DNA of 64,000 bases from Cunninghamella blakesleeana (Eukaryota > Mucoromycota > Mucoromycetes > Mucorales > Cunninghamellaceae). The stretch lies in assembly GCA_017871115.1 (NCBI GenBank), contig JAFCIZ010000003.1, positions 56,001-120,000 of the forward strand, given 5' to 3'. The position numbers were made by a program, and so were the translations under genes. The notes beneath the pieces are model-generated. The model ran no database searches. It saw only the letters and a list, made by a program, of their open reading frames with translations, and had not been told where the DNA came from. Numbering within the stretch: position 1 is the first letter of the stretch; every line of letters starts with the position of its first letter. This document shows positions 13,582 to 24,053 of the stretch, piece by piece.

Positions 13582-15470
13582 AAAATGGTAGGCTAAGCTC
13601 AATTATTAATGGTGTAAATTGAAAACCTTATTCAACAGGTGGTACATACCTCTTTAACATTACAGATTATTAAAAAGATTCCTTTTATAATTATAATTAT
13701 TATTTAAATATATGCTATTTATTTTTGCATTTGCTTTAAATTTATTTCATAATGATTCAATATGTATACTAGATGATATATTATTTTATATAAATATATA
13801 AAAAAAATTTTCTTTTTTAAAAAAATAAAGTTTATCGACATAAAGTTTTACCTTCCATTTTAGGGACATACATCAAAGGGGCATAGCCACGAACCTGGTG
13901 CTGAAACTTTAACTTGTTTAAAAAAAAATTCAATTTTCTTAAAATAAAAAGGGTAAAATAAATCATTTTTTAAATAAACTAATAATAATAATAATATATA
14001 CTATACTAAATATATATATGTGTGCTTTGTGTGTGTACAGTAGTACTCTGGAATTATTTAATATATATAAATATATATTACACAGAGGGTTACGAAGGAT
14101 ATCTATTTTTTTCACGGTTTAAATCCCTATTGGCTGATATGAAACATATAAATGGTACACTAAATTAAAAGCACGGTTTGTAACTGCAATATGGAAATTA
14201 CGCGCAATAATAATAATAATAATAAACTTTTCTAGTTTTTTTTAAAAGAAAAGTTCGCAGCGTATATTACTTTTATTAATTAGAAGTCCCCTATCATCGT
14301 TTTATATAAAATTAACAAAGGAACCCAAGATGATCATTAATATAATAATAACTACCCATTATTCGATACGACCATGATTTAACCATTATATGTCATATGT
14401 AAACCAGTTGAAAGAAGAAATAAAATGCAACATTAATAAACTTTTTGATTAATGTCAAGGGAATGCTTTTCACCATGTAAAAATGATAATTTTACTGCTT
14501 TTAGTTTTAAGTTATTAGGTACAAAAAATTATAAAACATTTTAGGAACACATGATTTACTTGTTCTATTTTTTTTATTTCCTTTTTCTTCCTTTTTTTTC
14601 GTTTTACCTTTATGTAGAAGTAAATAATATTTCTGCTAGTGGAAAGTAACACGAACTTTGGAACTTTTATTATATCAAGTATTAACCCACCAGAAAGTGC
14701 AATATAAAAGAATACCCGTATATAGCAAGTATTATTATTTTTTTTTTATAATGAAAAAGGACTTGCAATATATTAACAAAAGTGTATAAATACATGCAGA
14801 AAAAAAGAAAAAGAGAAAAAGAGAAAAATATTTCAAGTATCACCTAAAATAGTATAATAAAAATCAGCCAGTGACCAACCAGCATTCACAATTGAAAAAG
14901 ATGACATCTATTGTACTTATCAAATTATTCTAGTCGGAAAAATCAGGCATTCCATTATTATTTTATGTTAAACAAACATGTTTATGGGGTCGTTGCTCTG
15001 GTTAATTATTGCGTATGCCATCAATTCTTGTTACTATTTTTATTTTTTTAAACATATATTCAAAAAAGGTAAAGAAAAAATCGAAATAATAATCAATCTA
15101 TTTGGTTAAAATAACATGACAATAATAATGCATAAATTACTGACTTTATTTTTCTAGTATATATATATATATATATATACATTACAGCCCAATGACTACA
15201 ATATCAAAAGATGTTAATGGCAAACATAATATATAATCAGGTGTATTTTTAATGAATTGTATTCATTAAATAGTATATATATATATATAATAATTCCATC
15301 CGAATGTTACAATATAAAATGTGTTGACGACAAATATAACATCAACTTATGATATTTATTTACTATCATTACATCTCATGATTTCAAAAAGGTATATAAA
15401 GCTTGTTGAATTATTTTAATCTTTTTTTTTATTATCGTTTTATATTATATTACCAACTTTTAATAACAAA
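13417..15470. other. 2-kb intergenic region between divergent HET and S10 genes
   Basis: No gene or RNA gene seen. It contains (TA)n runs (about 15162-15178 and 15274-15288), (AAT)n, a GTGTGT tract near 14020 and poly-A/T. It should carry the promoters of both flanking genes, which are transcribed away from it. Confidence 0.55.
15393..15400 (+). promoter_or_regulatory. TATA box of S10 copy 1
   Basis: TATATAAA lies 71 bp upstream of the predicted start codon of the S10 gene at 15471. The same box occurs upstream of S10 copy 3 and a variant upstream of copy 2. Confidence 0.5.
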
Positions 15471-17395
15471 ATGAATATCAAGTCATTATTCAACTATTTT
15501 TTTTTGGTTGCAATAAATACTCATCTATTTGTCTCTTCAACATCTATCGTCTCTAATACTAATGAATTTCATAGTAAACTATATTCAAATCCTTCTCTAA
15601 CTTTTAAATCACCTCAATTATGTGATGAAACTGTCCAACAGGTAAATACACATATTTATTAGAAATTTAAGTTATTAAATTTTTCTATTTATTTTAATTA
15701 GTATTCTGGTTATATTGATGTATCTGAAAATGAACATTATTTCTTTTGGTTTTTTGAAAGTCGTCAACAACCCGATAAGGACCCTTTAACAGTTTGGATA
15801 AATGGTGGCCCCGGAACTTCTTCTATGCTGTAAGCGGATATTAACTTTTTTTTTTTTCATCACAATAATTGGCTGTTCTTTTTCTCTTTCTTTTTTTTAG
15901 TGGTTTGTGGATGGAAATAGGGCCATGCTTTACAAATGAAGATGGAACCAAAGCCTTTTATAATGAACGAGGAAGCTGGAATCAAGTTTCGAATTTGTTA
16001 TTTTTTGACCAGCCTTCTGATACCGGATTTTCTTATACTACTACTAGCGATGTGTTTACAACGGATCAAGCTATCCCTTTGGTTGATATTTTTTTACAGA
16101 TCTTTTTCGAAGCTTTCCCAAAGTATCAAAAAAACGACCTTCACTTCTTTGGTGAGAGCTTTGCTGGTCATTTTGTTCCTTCTATGGCCGATTACATTTT
16201 GAAACAAAATCAATTAAACAATCCAAATCGTATTTCTGTTAATTTGAAATCCATTGGTTTAGGTGCTGCTGTTACTAACCCATATATTCAAAAGTGAGGA
16301 TAGCTATATATATATATATATATTAAAAATAATTAATTAACTATTTGTATTATATAAATTATAAAATTGTAGTCAATACTTTGAAAAAATGGCCTGTAAT
16401 TCCACATGTAAGTAATTATTATAAATAAATAAAATAAACTATATATACATAAATATAAAAACTATATATATATTTAGATGGTTCTATTTTACCAAGCCCA
16501 GTGTGTGATGTAATGAAAAAAAACCTTCCTATATGTTCTCAACTAAGTAAATATTCCTTATACATGTAAAATAATAATAATAGTAATTTTTGTATTTGTA
16601 CGATTAAATCAATTTCATTTACTTTATTTTATCTTAGCTGAAAAATGTTATGAAACTGATAATGGCCAAGATTGTATTGCTGCTTCCTACTATTGTATGC
16701 TAAGTATTGAAAACATGATTACGATTAGTGGAAGATATCCTTTTGATATTCGTCTTACAGAACTGGCTTTTCCTTTTGAAAATTATCTTAACCAACCATC
16801 CATTATTGAAGCTATTGGTGCTAGAAAACCTTATATTACATTAAATGCTGAAGTGGTAATAATAATAAATCAATACATTATAAGCTTATATATATATATA
16901 TATATATATATTAATTGCTAATATCATTACATTATATTTATATAGAGAAATAACTTCTTGGCGTCTGGTGATAGGTAATAATAATAAAAAGATAAAAATA
17001 TGATTCGATTTTTTTATTGTTTATCTTTTTTTTAACTTGTTAATATTAATATAATTTATTTATCTTTTATTAGAATTAAATCAAGAGCACCACAAGTAGC
17101 AAATTTATTAAACGCTGGTATTCAAGTCTTGATCTTTGCTGGAGATGCTGACTATGCTTGTAATTGGTATGGAATACATGCTTGGACTAACCAATTAGCC
17201 TTTAATGGTGACCACTTATATCGACAGGATGTATTGAATCCTTGGATTGTTAATAACGAAAAAGTTGGTCAAATCCAACAAGGTGGTAAGATGACTTTTA
17301 TCAAATTCAATGATTCCGGTCATTTAGTTCCTTTCTATCATCCCGAGCTTGCTTTAAAAATGTTTACCGACCATCTCAACCGTTGTTCTCACTAA
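15471..17395 (+). CDS. secreted serine carboxypeptidase (S10), copy 1
   Basis: Eight predicted exons: 15471-15641, 15702-15829, 15901-16293, 16373-16407, 16478-16546, 16638-16855, 16946-16974 and 17074-17395, giving 454 aa. An N-terminal hydrophobic signal peptide is followed by a short pro-like segment and the S10 fold. The enzyme should remove C-terminal residues from peptides in the vacuole or outside the cell. Catalytic residues are all present: Ser186 in [10 protein letters not shown], Asp372 in [11 protein letters not shown] and His431 in DSGHLVPF. The oxyanion motif reads NGGPGTSS, with Thr replacing the usual Cys. Its expected disulfide partner Cys in the segment before Asp372 is also missing (PYITLNAEV). 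Paralogues are at 49165-51226 and 60922-63007. A TATATAAA box lies 71 bp upstream. Confidence 0.9.
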
Positions 17396-19466
17396 AGAGA
17401 AAAATGGATCAAGTTATATTTTATTATCTCTTATTATAAATACTATTAAAAAAAAATGTTCCAAATAAAATTTTTCTTTATTTTGATTTTTTGATAAACA
17501 TATTCATCATTCTATTGCTTATGGTTTTTTAAAATTGAAGTGATTTATCTAAATTTTAACACTGTATTTAACTATAGCCAATTTCCTTTTTAGAAAAAAA
17601 AAGTCAATTAGTTCTCAAGCTAATTCTAAGACACTGATCATCATCACATACGAATTTAATATAAAAAAAAAAGAAAGTTAAAATATGTAAAGAGTGAATA
17701 TAATTTAATTTAGTATTCTTGTTTTGATGAAGTATGGAAGTAGTTGTAATAGATGGCCTTGTAAAATCTATTTTTATTTCAATACCTGTAAGCTTTTTTT
17801 ATTTCAAAGTCAAAATAAGCCAATTAGCCGAAACATCTGCATCAATACTATAACTGATTTGTATATACTTCTTTATTTTATTACTCTTCGTAAAGCAAAG
17901 TGGATAAAGCTTTACAGGTGTCTATTTCTGCTGTAAATCTTTCATTTTCAATTATTACTTTCATACTGTTATTTTCGGTATAAAATCTCAGAAGGATAGG
18001 TTTTTTAAGTACATAATATATTTCATTCTACTAGATTTATTTTTAATTTTATAAAAAAAAATAAAAAAAAGTTAAAATTCTTTAATCTCCTATTTAGAAT
18101 AAAAGCGTTATGTTGTACAAACCATTTTCTCTGTGATTTAAGTTATACTTACCAATGACATATTATTTTGTAGTACCTCATCTTTATCACCTTGATTTAT
18201 ATTTCTACGAAAAAGTAAATGCAGAATTTAATGGATTATAATATTCCTCATAGATAATAATTTCCTGGTCGATAAAACTAAAAAAGCAGCCATCTAATAC
18301 TTTTTTTTCTTTGATAAATATTAAATATAATACGATTGTTTTTGAATAATTTATAAACTTTCTTAGTATAGGTACGCTTCCTTTATAATATAACATTTTA
18401 TATCATGTACTCTTGTAGAGAAGGTATCTAATGATCAAAGTTTTATTTTTTTACTTTTATATGTAAAAAAGCGTTTTTTTAGTATGAAAATATGAATATT
18501 AAAGCAGCATGATATTATTTTTTCAATTTAAGATCATTCATTTCTTTTTTATGATTACTCGTAACTTAAATACTAACAATTGTAAAAAGAAATAGCAAAA
18601 CCAACTACTGACTTAATTCTTTAATAAAACATTATATTTCGACGGTATTAACAAAAATAAACCTAAACACTGGAAAAATAAATTAATCAGTTACTATTAA
18701 TACCAAACTGTAATTAATATTTATCAGAGGGTTGTTCATATACAGGCACTTAACATATAATGCTGGATCACTTGTATTAAATTATAATCCAAAGTAGTAT
18801 TTCGTTTTATTAAACTTTTTGTATACGGAAGAGATGGTGGTCACAGGGTAAAGCAAAAACTGCTTTTTGGTAAAAATAAAAATAAAAATAAAAATAAAAA
18901 AATTTGAATAACTCTAATTTCATTTAATGAGCAAAAAAACTACGCGTTCTTTTATACAACTTCTTTTTTTATATATAAATTACATTTATTTCCTATTATC
19001 AAGTTTTTTAATATTAAGTTTTAAACTTTTTTTCTCATTATACCGAAATTTCATTATTGTACTTCTTTTTATATTATTGATATTTTGGCTTCTCTTATAA
19101 AATAATATACTTTCCATTAATTACTTCTATCCATAAGAAAATTTATTAGAAAAAAACTTTTTCAATACAACCGTAAAAAAAAATATACTCTCTATATCTT
19201 TTTCTTTTTCTTTATTTAATTCATATAAAAAAAGGGAGTTTCAATTTTTTATAATAGTAAACAAATTTAATTTTAGTAAAAGGTAAACGAATCAGCAAAT
19301 TACCATCCATACTATTATAATTCTTGTATACTTTATAGAAAAAAAAGAAAGAAAAAAAAAAGGTAACTTAACTTTTTTTTTTTTCAAACTCCATGATTAT
19401 TCTTTTTATGAAAAGTTACAAAATACTCGAGAACATTCTTCCTATTCTTACATTAAAATTAAACAT

Positions 19467-19503
<37 letters not shown>

Positions 19504-19571
19504 CTATAATCTTTTTTTCTTTCATCTTCTTACATTTAATACTTTTTCATTAATATTTTATTTAAAAAAAA
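17396..19571. other. gene-poor AT-rich region with possible decayed exon
   Basis: No confident gene. On the minus strand around 18120-18396 an open stretch coding for KVLDGCFFSFIDQEIIIYEE is followed, after an in-frame stop, by an exon-like segment ending in a GTAAGTATAAC donor near 18140. This could be a decayed or misread gene. Elsewhere there are poly-A/T runs, an (AAATA)n run at 18872-18900 and a (TA)n run at 19471-19500. Confidence 0.45.
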
Positions 19572-19979
19572 ATGATTTGTGGTAGTCATGAACTTCATTG
19601 CCCTCCAACTTATTGTCCAGAAACCAATATTACATATGTCAATTGTAAAAGTCGAGTACTTGACAAGCAAAAGCAAGAATTTTTAAATGAATGTGAACAA
19701 CTTCCTTTGTGTTATTTTGAAGACTGTCCAGCTTTTTTTTCTATGATGAAATACAATGTAACCATTACAAATAATGATACAACCAGTTACCATTATTACG
19801 GGTGCAATACAGGAAACCTTACTCATCTTGATGCTTATCAAGGTTTTACAAGAAACACAGATGGCCTTGTTCGAAGTACCGCTTCTTCTCTTCTTTACGA
19901 AAAGGGTTCTAAAGTAAATAATATAATTTCTTTATTCTTTTTAACTCTGTTTATTGTTAATTGCTTTTATATTTTATAA
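19572..19979 (+). CDS. Cys-rich protein of unknown function, 3' end uncertain
   Basis: I do not recognise the family. The open frame gives 135 aa with paired Cys motifs (HCPPTYCP, LPLCYFEDCP, YYGCNTG) and four N-x-S/T sequons (NIT, NVT, NDT, NLT), as in a secreted protein. No signal peptide is visible at this start. A pyrimidine-rich leader and an A-run precede the ATG, as in other genes here. The last 20 residues are hydrophobic and very AT-rich and read through a possible donor (TCTAAA|GTAAAT at about 19913). Splicing from there to an acceptor at about 20013 would end the protein after two more codons. A decayed hydrolase copy begins about 150 bp downstream, so the original 3' end may have been lost. 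Confidence 0.5.
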   Translation: MICGSHELHCPPTYCPETNITYVNCKSRVLDKQKQEFLNECEQLPLCYFEDCPAFFSMMKYNVTITNNDTTSYHYYGCNTGNLTHLDAYQGFTRNTDGLVRSTASSLLYEKGSKVNNIISLFFLTLFIVNCFYIL

Positions 19980-20129
19980 TGGATCAATAAAAAAAAATTC
20001 AAATATATATAGAATTATTGAATCAGATTGTAAATAGAAATGTATTCAAATTTTGATTAAAAATACTATTAAAAAAACTGTACCATACACCATATACTTC
20101 AATAGATGTTTGTTTACTTATGTCTATAA

Positions 20130-20550
20130 TACCAATAATAGTTATTTTAGTTCCTTAACTTTTTCAATACTCTTTTCACTGAAATATTTAGTATCAGCAT
20201 CAGATCCAGCAATCAATAAAACAGGACGAGGTGAAATCAATTCAATATGTTCAAAAGAAAGAAATTGAGCTAATTTATCGATACTTCTGAATAAATATTG
20301 GTTAGAGGAATTAGGGTGCTGAGCACGAGAAGTACAATAATAATCATAAGCTTCTTTGAATAAAGATCGATTAGGCAAGACAGCTTGAATGGCAGGATCT
20401 GTTGGGACAAGTGTAACCAATTTAGGAGCTCCACCTTTAGCTTCACGGATTCTTTCTTTCCCACTTTTAACTATTCGTTGTAAAGCTTCGAGAACATTAG
20501 AACTATTTAAACCTTTAGAAAAAAACAGCCGAAACAAACATATGGAACAT
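20130..20550 (-). pseudogene. decayed copy of the alpha/beta hydrolase family
   Basis: The minus-strand sequence is very close to the middle of the gene at 23130-24053: shared blocks include GKERIREAKGGAPK, LVTLVPTDPAIQAVL and ISPRPVLLIAGSDADTKYF. It covers only about residues 136-266 of the 307-aa protein. The N-terminal half with the nucleophile elbow and the C-terminal His region are missing or unrecognisable, and the frame stops after KVKELK. Upstream (20640-20880) sequence resembling the intact gene's promoter persists, including ACTTACGAAT at 20721. That suggests a whole-gene duplicate that lost an internal segment. Confidence 0.85.
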
Positions 20551-21315
20551 CACTAGGTTTAATTCATCGAATATTAAAAGAATCTATTGGATATGATATA
20601 TTTATATATTGATTATCTAATAATTTATTCATTTATTTTTTTTTTAAAAAAAAAAAAAAAAGAATATAAAGAGTAAATCGGCATTTTGATTTACATAAAC
20701 CATTACTATATATAGGTAGGACTTACGAATAATGGGATTAAAATGAACATAAATTATGATTCATCTAGATTAAAATTAATCGAGATAAGTATGGTTATTA
20801 TTACTATTTAAAGAAAAAAAAATTACCTACAATATACCCAAGTAGCTATGTTGGTTTTTCAGTAGTCTTTTTGTCAATTTTATTTATTTGTTTTTTTATA
20901 TTTTGTTAATTTTCTTTCTCAACTGAATATGTAACAAAAACTAGCAAATTTACTTGGAAATATTGTATACTTTTTATTAGCTTGAATTTCTAAAAACAAT
21001 TTGGTCTAACTTGGTATTTGATCTAACTTGGGCATTTCTTAATATAGTATAGTCAATATTTGATGTAATGGTAGTTTTAAATTAAAATTATTATCAAGTA
21101 CCATTTATATTATTTATTCAATTACCAGCTCGAAATTTCTTTATATATATCAATTGACACTATGTTTTAAATAATATACATAATTTTATAGATCAAAAAT
21201 ATAATTTATTTATATTAAACTGTATTAAAAAAGGTGGGAATATGAAATAATAATAATTGCAATAATTGCAATAATAGACTATACCTATTAATCTATAGAT
21301 ATTTACTTTTTTTTT
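20551..21315. other. intergenic region with remnant hydrolase promoter
   Basis: No gene. The first 350 bp resemble the upstream region of the hydrolase gene at 23130-24053 in scattered blocks (poly-A/T boundary, ACTTACGAAT, an ATACCCAAGTAG-like block). The remainder is AT-rich with no recognised element. Confidence 0.45.
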
Positions 21316-22239
21316 TCAGGTACTAACTAAATATTGAGTAAAGAATGAATCAAGCTTAGAAACGATTGGGTCGACATATTTAGGAATATCGTAAAGATCA
21401 ATGTGAGTCGCACCATCAATAATAAATAATTCTTTAGGTTCCTTGGCTTTTTCATAAGCGATTTCACTGAAATATTTTGTATCAGCTTCAGATCCAGCAA
21501 TCATCAAAAGAGGACGAGGAGAAATCAAATGGTTATAATCGTAAGCTGAAAAGGAAGCTAATTTATCAATACTTCTTACAACGTATTTATTTTCAGAACG
21601 AGGATGTTGAGCACGAGGCGTTCTATAATAATCATAAGCTTCCTTAAATAAAGTTTTTTCAGGTAAAACAGCAGCATCTTCAGCAGTACAAGGGACTAAG
21701 TTAGTTAACATAGGTTCTTGGCCATCTATTTCTGCTTTTCGTGCTTGAGCAGACCATAGTAAACTTTTTTGGAAATCATCAAAGCTAGTACTGCCATTGA
21801 TACCTTCTCTATAAAGCATACCAACATCGGCACCACTAATACCAGCGACAGCTTTAATGCGAATGTCGGTTTGAGCAGCATGAGGGACGTAACCACCAGA
21901 AGCACAAATCCCAAGAGCACCAATACGTTCAGCATCAACTTCGGGTAGAGTTGATAAATAAGTCACAGCATTCTTTACGTCTTCTACACGCTGAAAAGGG
22001 TCTTCTAAAAATCGAGGTACACCTCCACTTTCACCTTGATAAGCAGCATCAAACGTAAGAGTAATATAACCTAATTCACTCAATTTTTCAGCATAAAGAC
22101 CAGCCGTTTGCTCTTTTACACCTCCCATAGGATGAGACACTACAATCGCAGAACGTTTTTTAGAACTAGTATCTTTAGGGAGATAAACATTAGCAGATAC
22201 TGTTATTCCTTGACTATTAAAAGAGACAGTTTGGGGCAT
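21316..22239 (-). CDS. alpha/beta hydrolase, copy 1 (dienelactone hydrolase/YcjY-like)
   Basis: Intronless gene of 307 aa, probably a cytosolic hydrolase because no signal peptide is seen. Visible motifs are the early strand and oxyanion region VVSHPMGG (34-40), TFDAAYQGES, the nucleophile elbow GICASGGY (110-117), Asp253 in GSEADTKYFSE and His279 in GATHIDLYD. Whether Cys112 (dienelactone-hydrolase style) or Ser114 is the nucleophile cannot be settled from sequence alone. The substrate is unknown. The family is common in bacteria. An intronless, clustered gene in intron-rich surroundings is compatible with ancient transfer, but this is inference. It is a close paralogue of 23130-24053, with roughly two thirds identity by eye. 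Confidence 0.88.
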   Translation of the reverse strand: MPQTVSFNSQGITVSANVYLPKDTSSKKRSAIVVSHPMGGVKEQTAGLYAEKLSELGYITLTFDAAYQGESGGVPRFLEDPFQRVEDVKNAVTYLSTLPEVDAERIGALGICASGGYVPHAAQTDIRIKAVAGISGADVGMLYREGINGSTSFDDFQKSLLWSAQARKAEIDGQEPMLTNLVPCTAEDAAVLPEKTLFKEAYDYYRTPRAQHPRSENKYVVRSIDKLASFSAYDYNHLISPRPLLMIAGSEADTKYFSEIAYEKAKEPKELFIIDGATHIDLYDIPKYVDPIVSKLDSFFTQYLVST

Positions 22240-22378
22240 GATAATGGTATTATTTTATTATTTGTATTATAAAGTTTAATAATAATAATAAGAAAGAAAA
22301 TGAAAATGAAAATGAAAGCTAAAAAAAAATGTTATATAGGAGAAATAAAGTAAACCCTTACTATATTTAGATTAAAAA

Positions 22379-22399
22379 TTACGAATTACTACTCTAAAT
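22379..22399 (+). promoter_or_regulatory. shared TTACGAAT motif, hydrolase copy 1, unit 1
   Basis: A motif of the form TTACGAATnACnnnTCTAAA lies about 140 bp upstream of hydrolase copy 1. It recurs in the second tandem unit at 22466 and upstream of copy 2 at 24203. The core ACTTACGAAT also appears upstream of the pseudogene at 20721. Conservation between paralogues suggests a regulatory site, but shared ancestry alone could explain it. Confidence 0.45.
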
Positions 22400-22465
22400 A
22401 AAGTAGGAAAAATGGAATATTATATAGAAGAAATAAAGTAAACCCTTACTACATTTAGATTAAAA

Positions 22466-22485
22466 TTACGAATCACGACTCTAAA
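22466..22485 (+). promoter_or_regulatory. shared TTACGAAT motif, hydrolase copy 1, unit 2
   Basis: Second copy of the motif within the tandem duplication (TTACGAATCACGACTCTAAA), about 226 bp upstream of the start codon. Confidence 0.45.
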
Positions 22486-22898
22486 TAAAGTAGGAAAAAT
22501 GGAATATTATTTTTACCATACTAAATGGTCTTTCTTTTTATTTTTTTTTAATTTTTCATAGAACTCTAGTTTTATCTAAATCAAGTGTTAAAAACAATGA
22601 CATATATATATATATATATTATTTTAGTTGTATAAAGTAAAATATTAGTATATTATTTCAATTTAATACAAAAAATATATAGACTAAACCCAATAAGACT
22701 TGGTAGGCATGTATAGTATAATTTTTATTGGGCGTGTTTCAGCTCTTTTTTTCTTTTTTCTACCAAACTGCATAAAAACGAAACCCTTTTCCATAAAATA
22801 AAAAATTTGTTTTATTCGTATTTATATCTATTTATTCCGTATAGTGATTTATTTACCATCATTTCATTAGTATATTAAAAATAATTTTATCAATATAA

Positions 22899-22943
<45 letters not shown>

Positions 22944-23129
22944 TCATATAATAGATAAACTAATTGGTTTTTATTATTGGATAGTGGTGATAATAAAGAC
23001 GACAATAAAAAAAAAAAATTTGAATGTAAGGGAGTAAAGGCAATTTTTTATTATTATTAAAATGAAATACAATCGAATTATGGCATTTTTTTTTTCTTTT
23101 TTTACAATCTATTTACTAGTAATTGACAC

Positions 23130-24053
23130 TTAAGCACTAACTAAATACTGAGTAAAGAATGAATCGAGTTTAGAAACTGCTTGTTCAACATATTGTGGAA
23201 CATCGTAAAGATCAATATGAGTAGCTCCTTCAATAATAAATAATTCTTTAGGTTCCTTGGCTTTTTCAATGCTTTTTTCACTGAAATATTTAGTATCAGC
23301 ATCAGATCCAGCAATCAATAAAACAGGACGAGGTGAAATCAATTCAATATGTTCAAAAGAAGAGAATTGAGCTAATTTATCGATACTTCTGAATAAATAT
23401 TGATTAGGAGAGTTAGGGTGTTGAGCACGAGAAGTACAATAATAATCATAAGCTTCTTTGAATAAAGATCGATTAGGCAAGACAGCTTGGATGGCAGGAT
23501 CTGTTGGGACAAGTGTAACCAATTTAGGAGCTCCACCTTTAGCTTCACGGATTCTTTCTTTACCACTTTCAATTAAAGCTTGTTGTAAAGCTTCAGGAGA
23601 ATTTGATCCATTTAAACCTTCAGAGAAAAGACGACCAAAACAAGCAGATGAAATACCAGCAGCAGCTTTAATACGAACATCGGTTTGAGCAGCATTTGTA
23701 ACATAACCACCAGAAGCACAAATCCCAAGAGCACCAATACGTTCAGCATCAACTTTAGGCAATGTAGATAAATAAGTCACAGCATTCTTAATATCTTCTA
23801 CGCGATGAGCAGGATCTTCTAAAAGACGAGGAGTTCCTTCACTAGCACCTTGAAAAGCAGCATCAAACGTAAGAGCAATGTAACCTAATTTACTTAATTT
23901 TTCAGCATAAAGACCAGCTGTTTGTTCTTTACAACCACCTCCAGGATGAGATACTACAATGGCAGCTCGTTTTTTTGATTCTGTATCTTCAGGGAGATAT
24001 AAGTTACCAGCTAGTTTAATTCCTTGACTATCAAAAGAAACAGATTGATGCAT
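23130..24053 (-). CDS. alpha/beta hydrolase, copy 2 (dienelactone hydrolase/YcjY-like)
   Basis: Intronless, 307 aa, the same length as copy 1 at 21316-22239 and alignable along its whole length. The GICASGGY elbow, Asp in GSDADTKYFSE and His in GATHIDLYD are all present, so it should be active. It differs from copy 1 mainly in the cap region after the elbow (ISSACFGRLFSEGLNGSNS here). The decayed copy at 20130-20550 clearly derives from this gene or its direct ancestor, because the diagnostic cap and C-terminal residues match copy 2. Role and substrate are unknown. Confidence 0.88.
   Translation of the reverse strand: MHQSVSFDSQGIKLAGNLYLPEDTESKKRAAIVVSHPGGGCKEQTAGLYAEKLSKLGYIALTFDAAFQGASEGTPRLLEDPAHRVEDIKNAVTYLSTLPKVDAERIGALGICASGGYVTNAAQTDVRIKAAAGISSACFGRLFSEGLNGSNSPEALQQALIESGKERIREAKGGAPKLVTLVPTDPAIQAVLPNRSLFKEAYDYYCTSRAQHPNSPNQYLFRSIDKLAQFSSFEHIELISPRPVLLIAGSDADTKYFSEKSIEKAKEPKELFIIEGATHIDLYDVPQYVEQAVSKLDSFFTQYLVSA

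Larger units (their letters stand above)
22332..22506. repeat. 88-bp tandem duplication in hydrolase promoter
   Basis: Two head-to-tail units, 22332-22419 and 22420-22506, differ at only a few positions. Each begins with TTATATAG(G/A)AGAAATAAAG and ends with GTAGGAAAAATGGAATAT. Each carries the TTACGAAT motif. The duplication lies about 90-270 bp upstream of the start codon of hydrolase copy 1, so it may double an upstream regulatory element. Confidence 0.9.
22240..23129. other. intergenic region between the two hydrolase genes
   Basis: It contains the 88-bp tandem duplication at 22332-22506, a (TA)n run at 22903-22935 and poly-A/T runs. No gene seen. It is the promoter side of hydrolase copy 1 and the 3' flank of copy 2. 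Confidence 0.6.
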
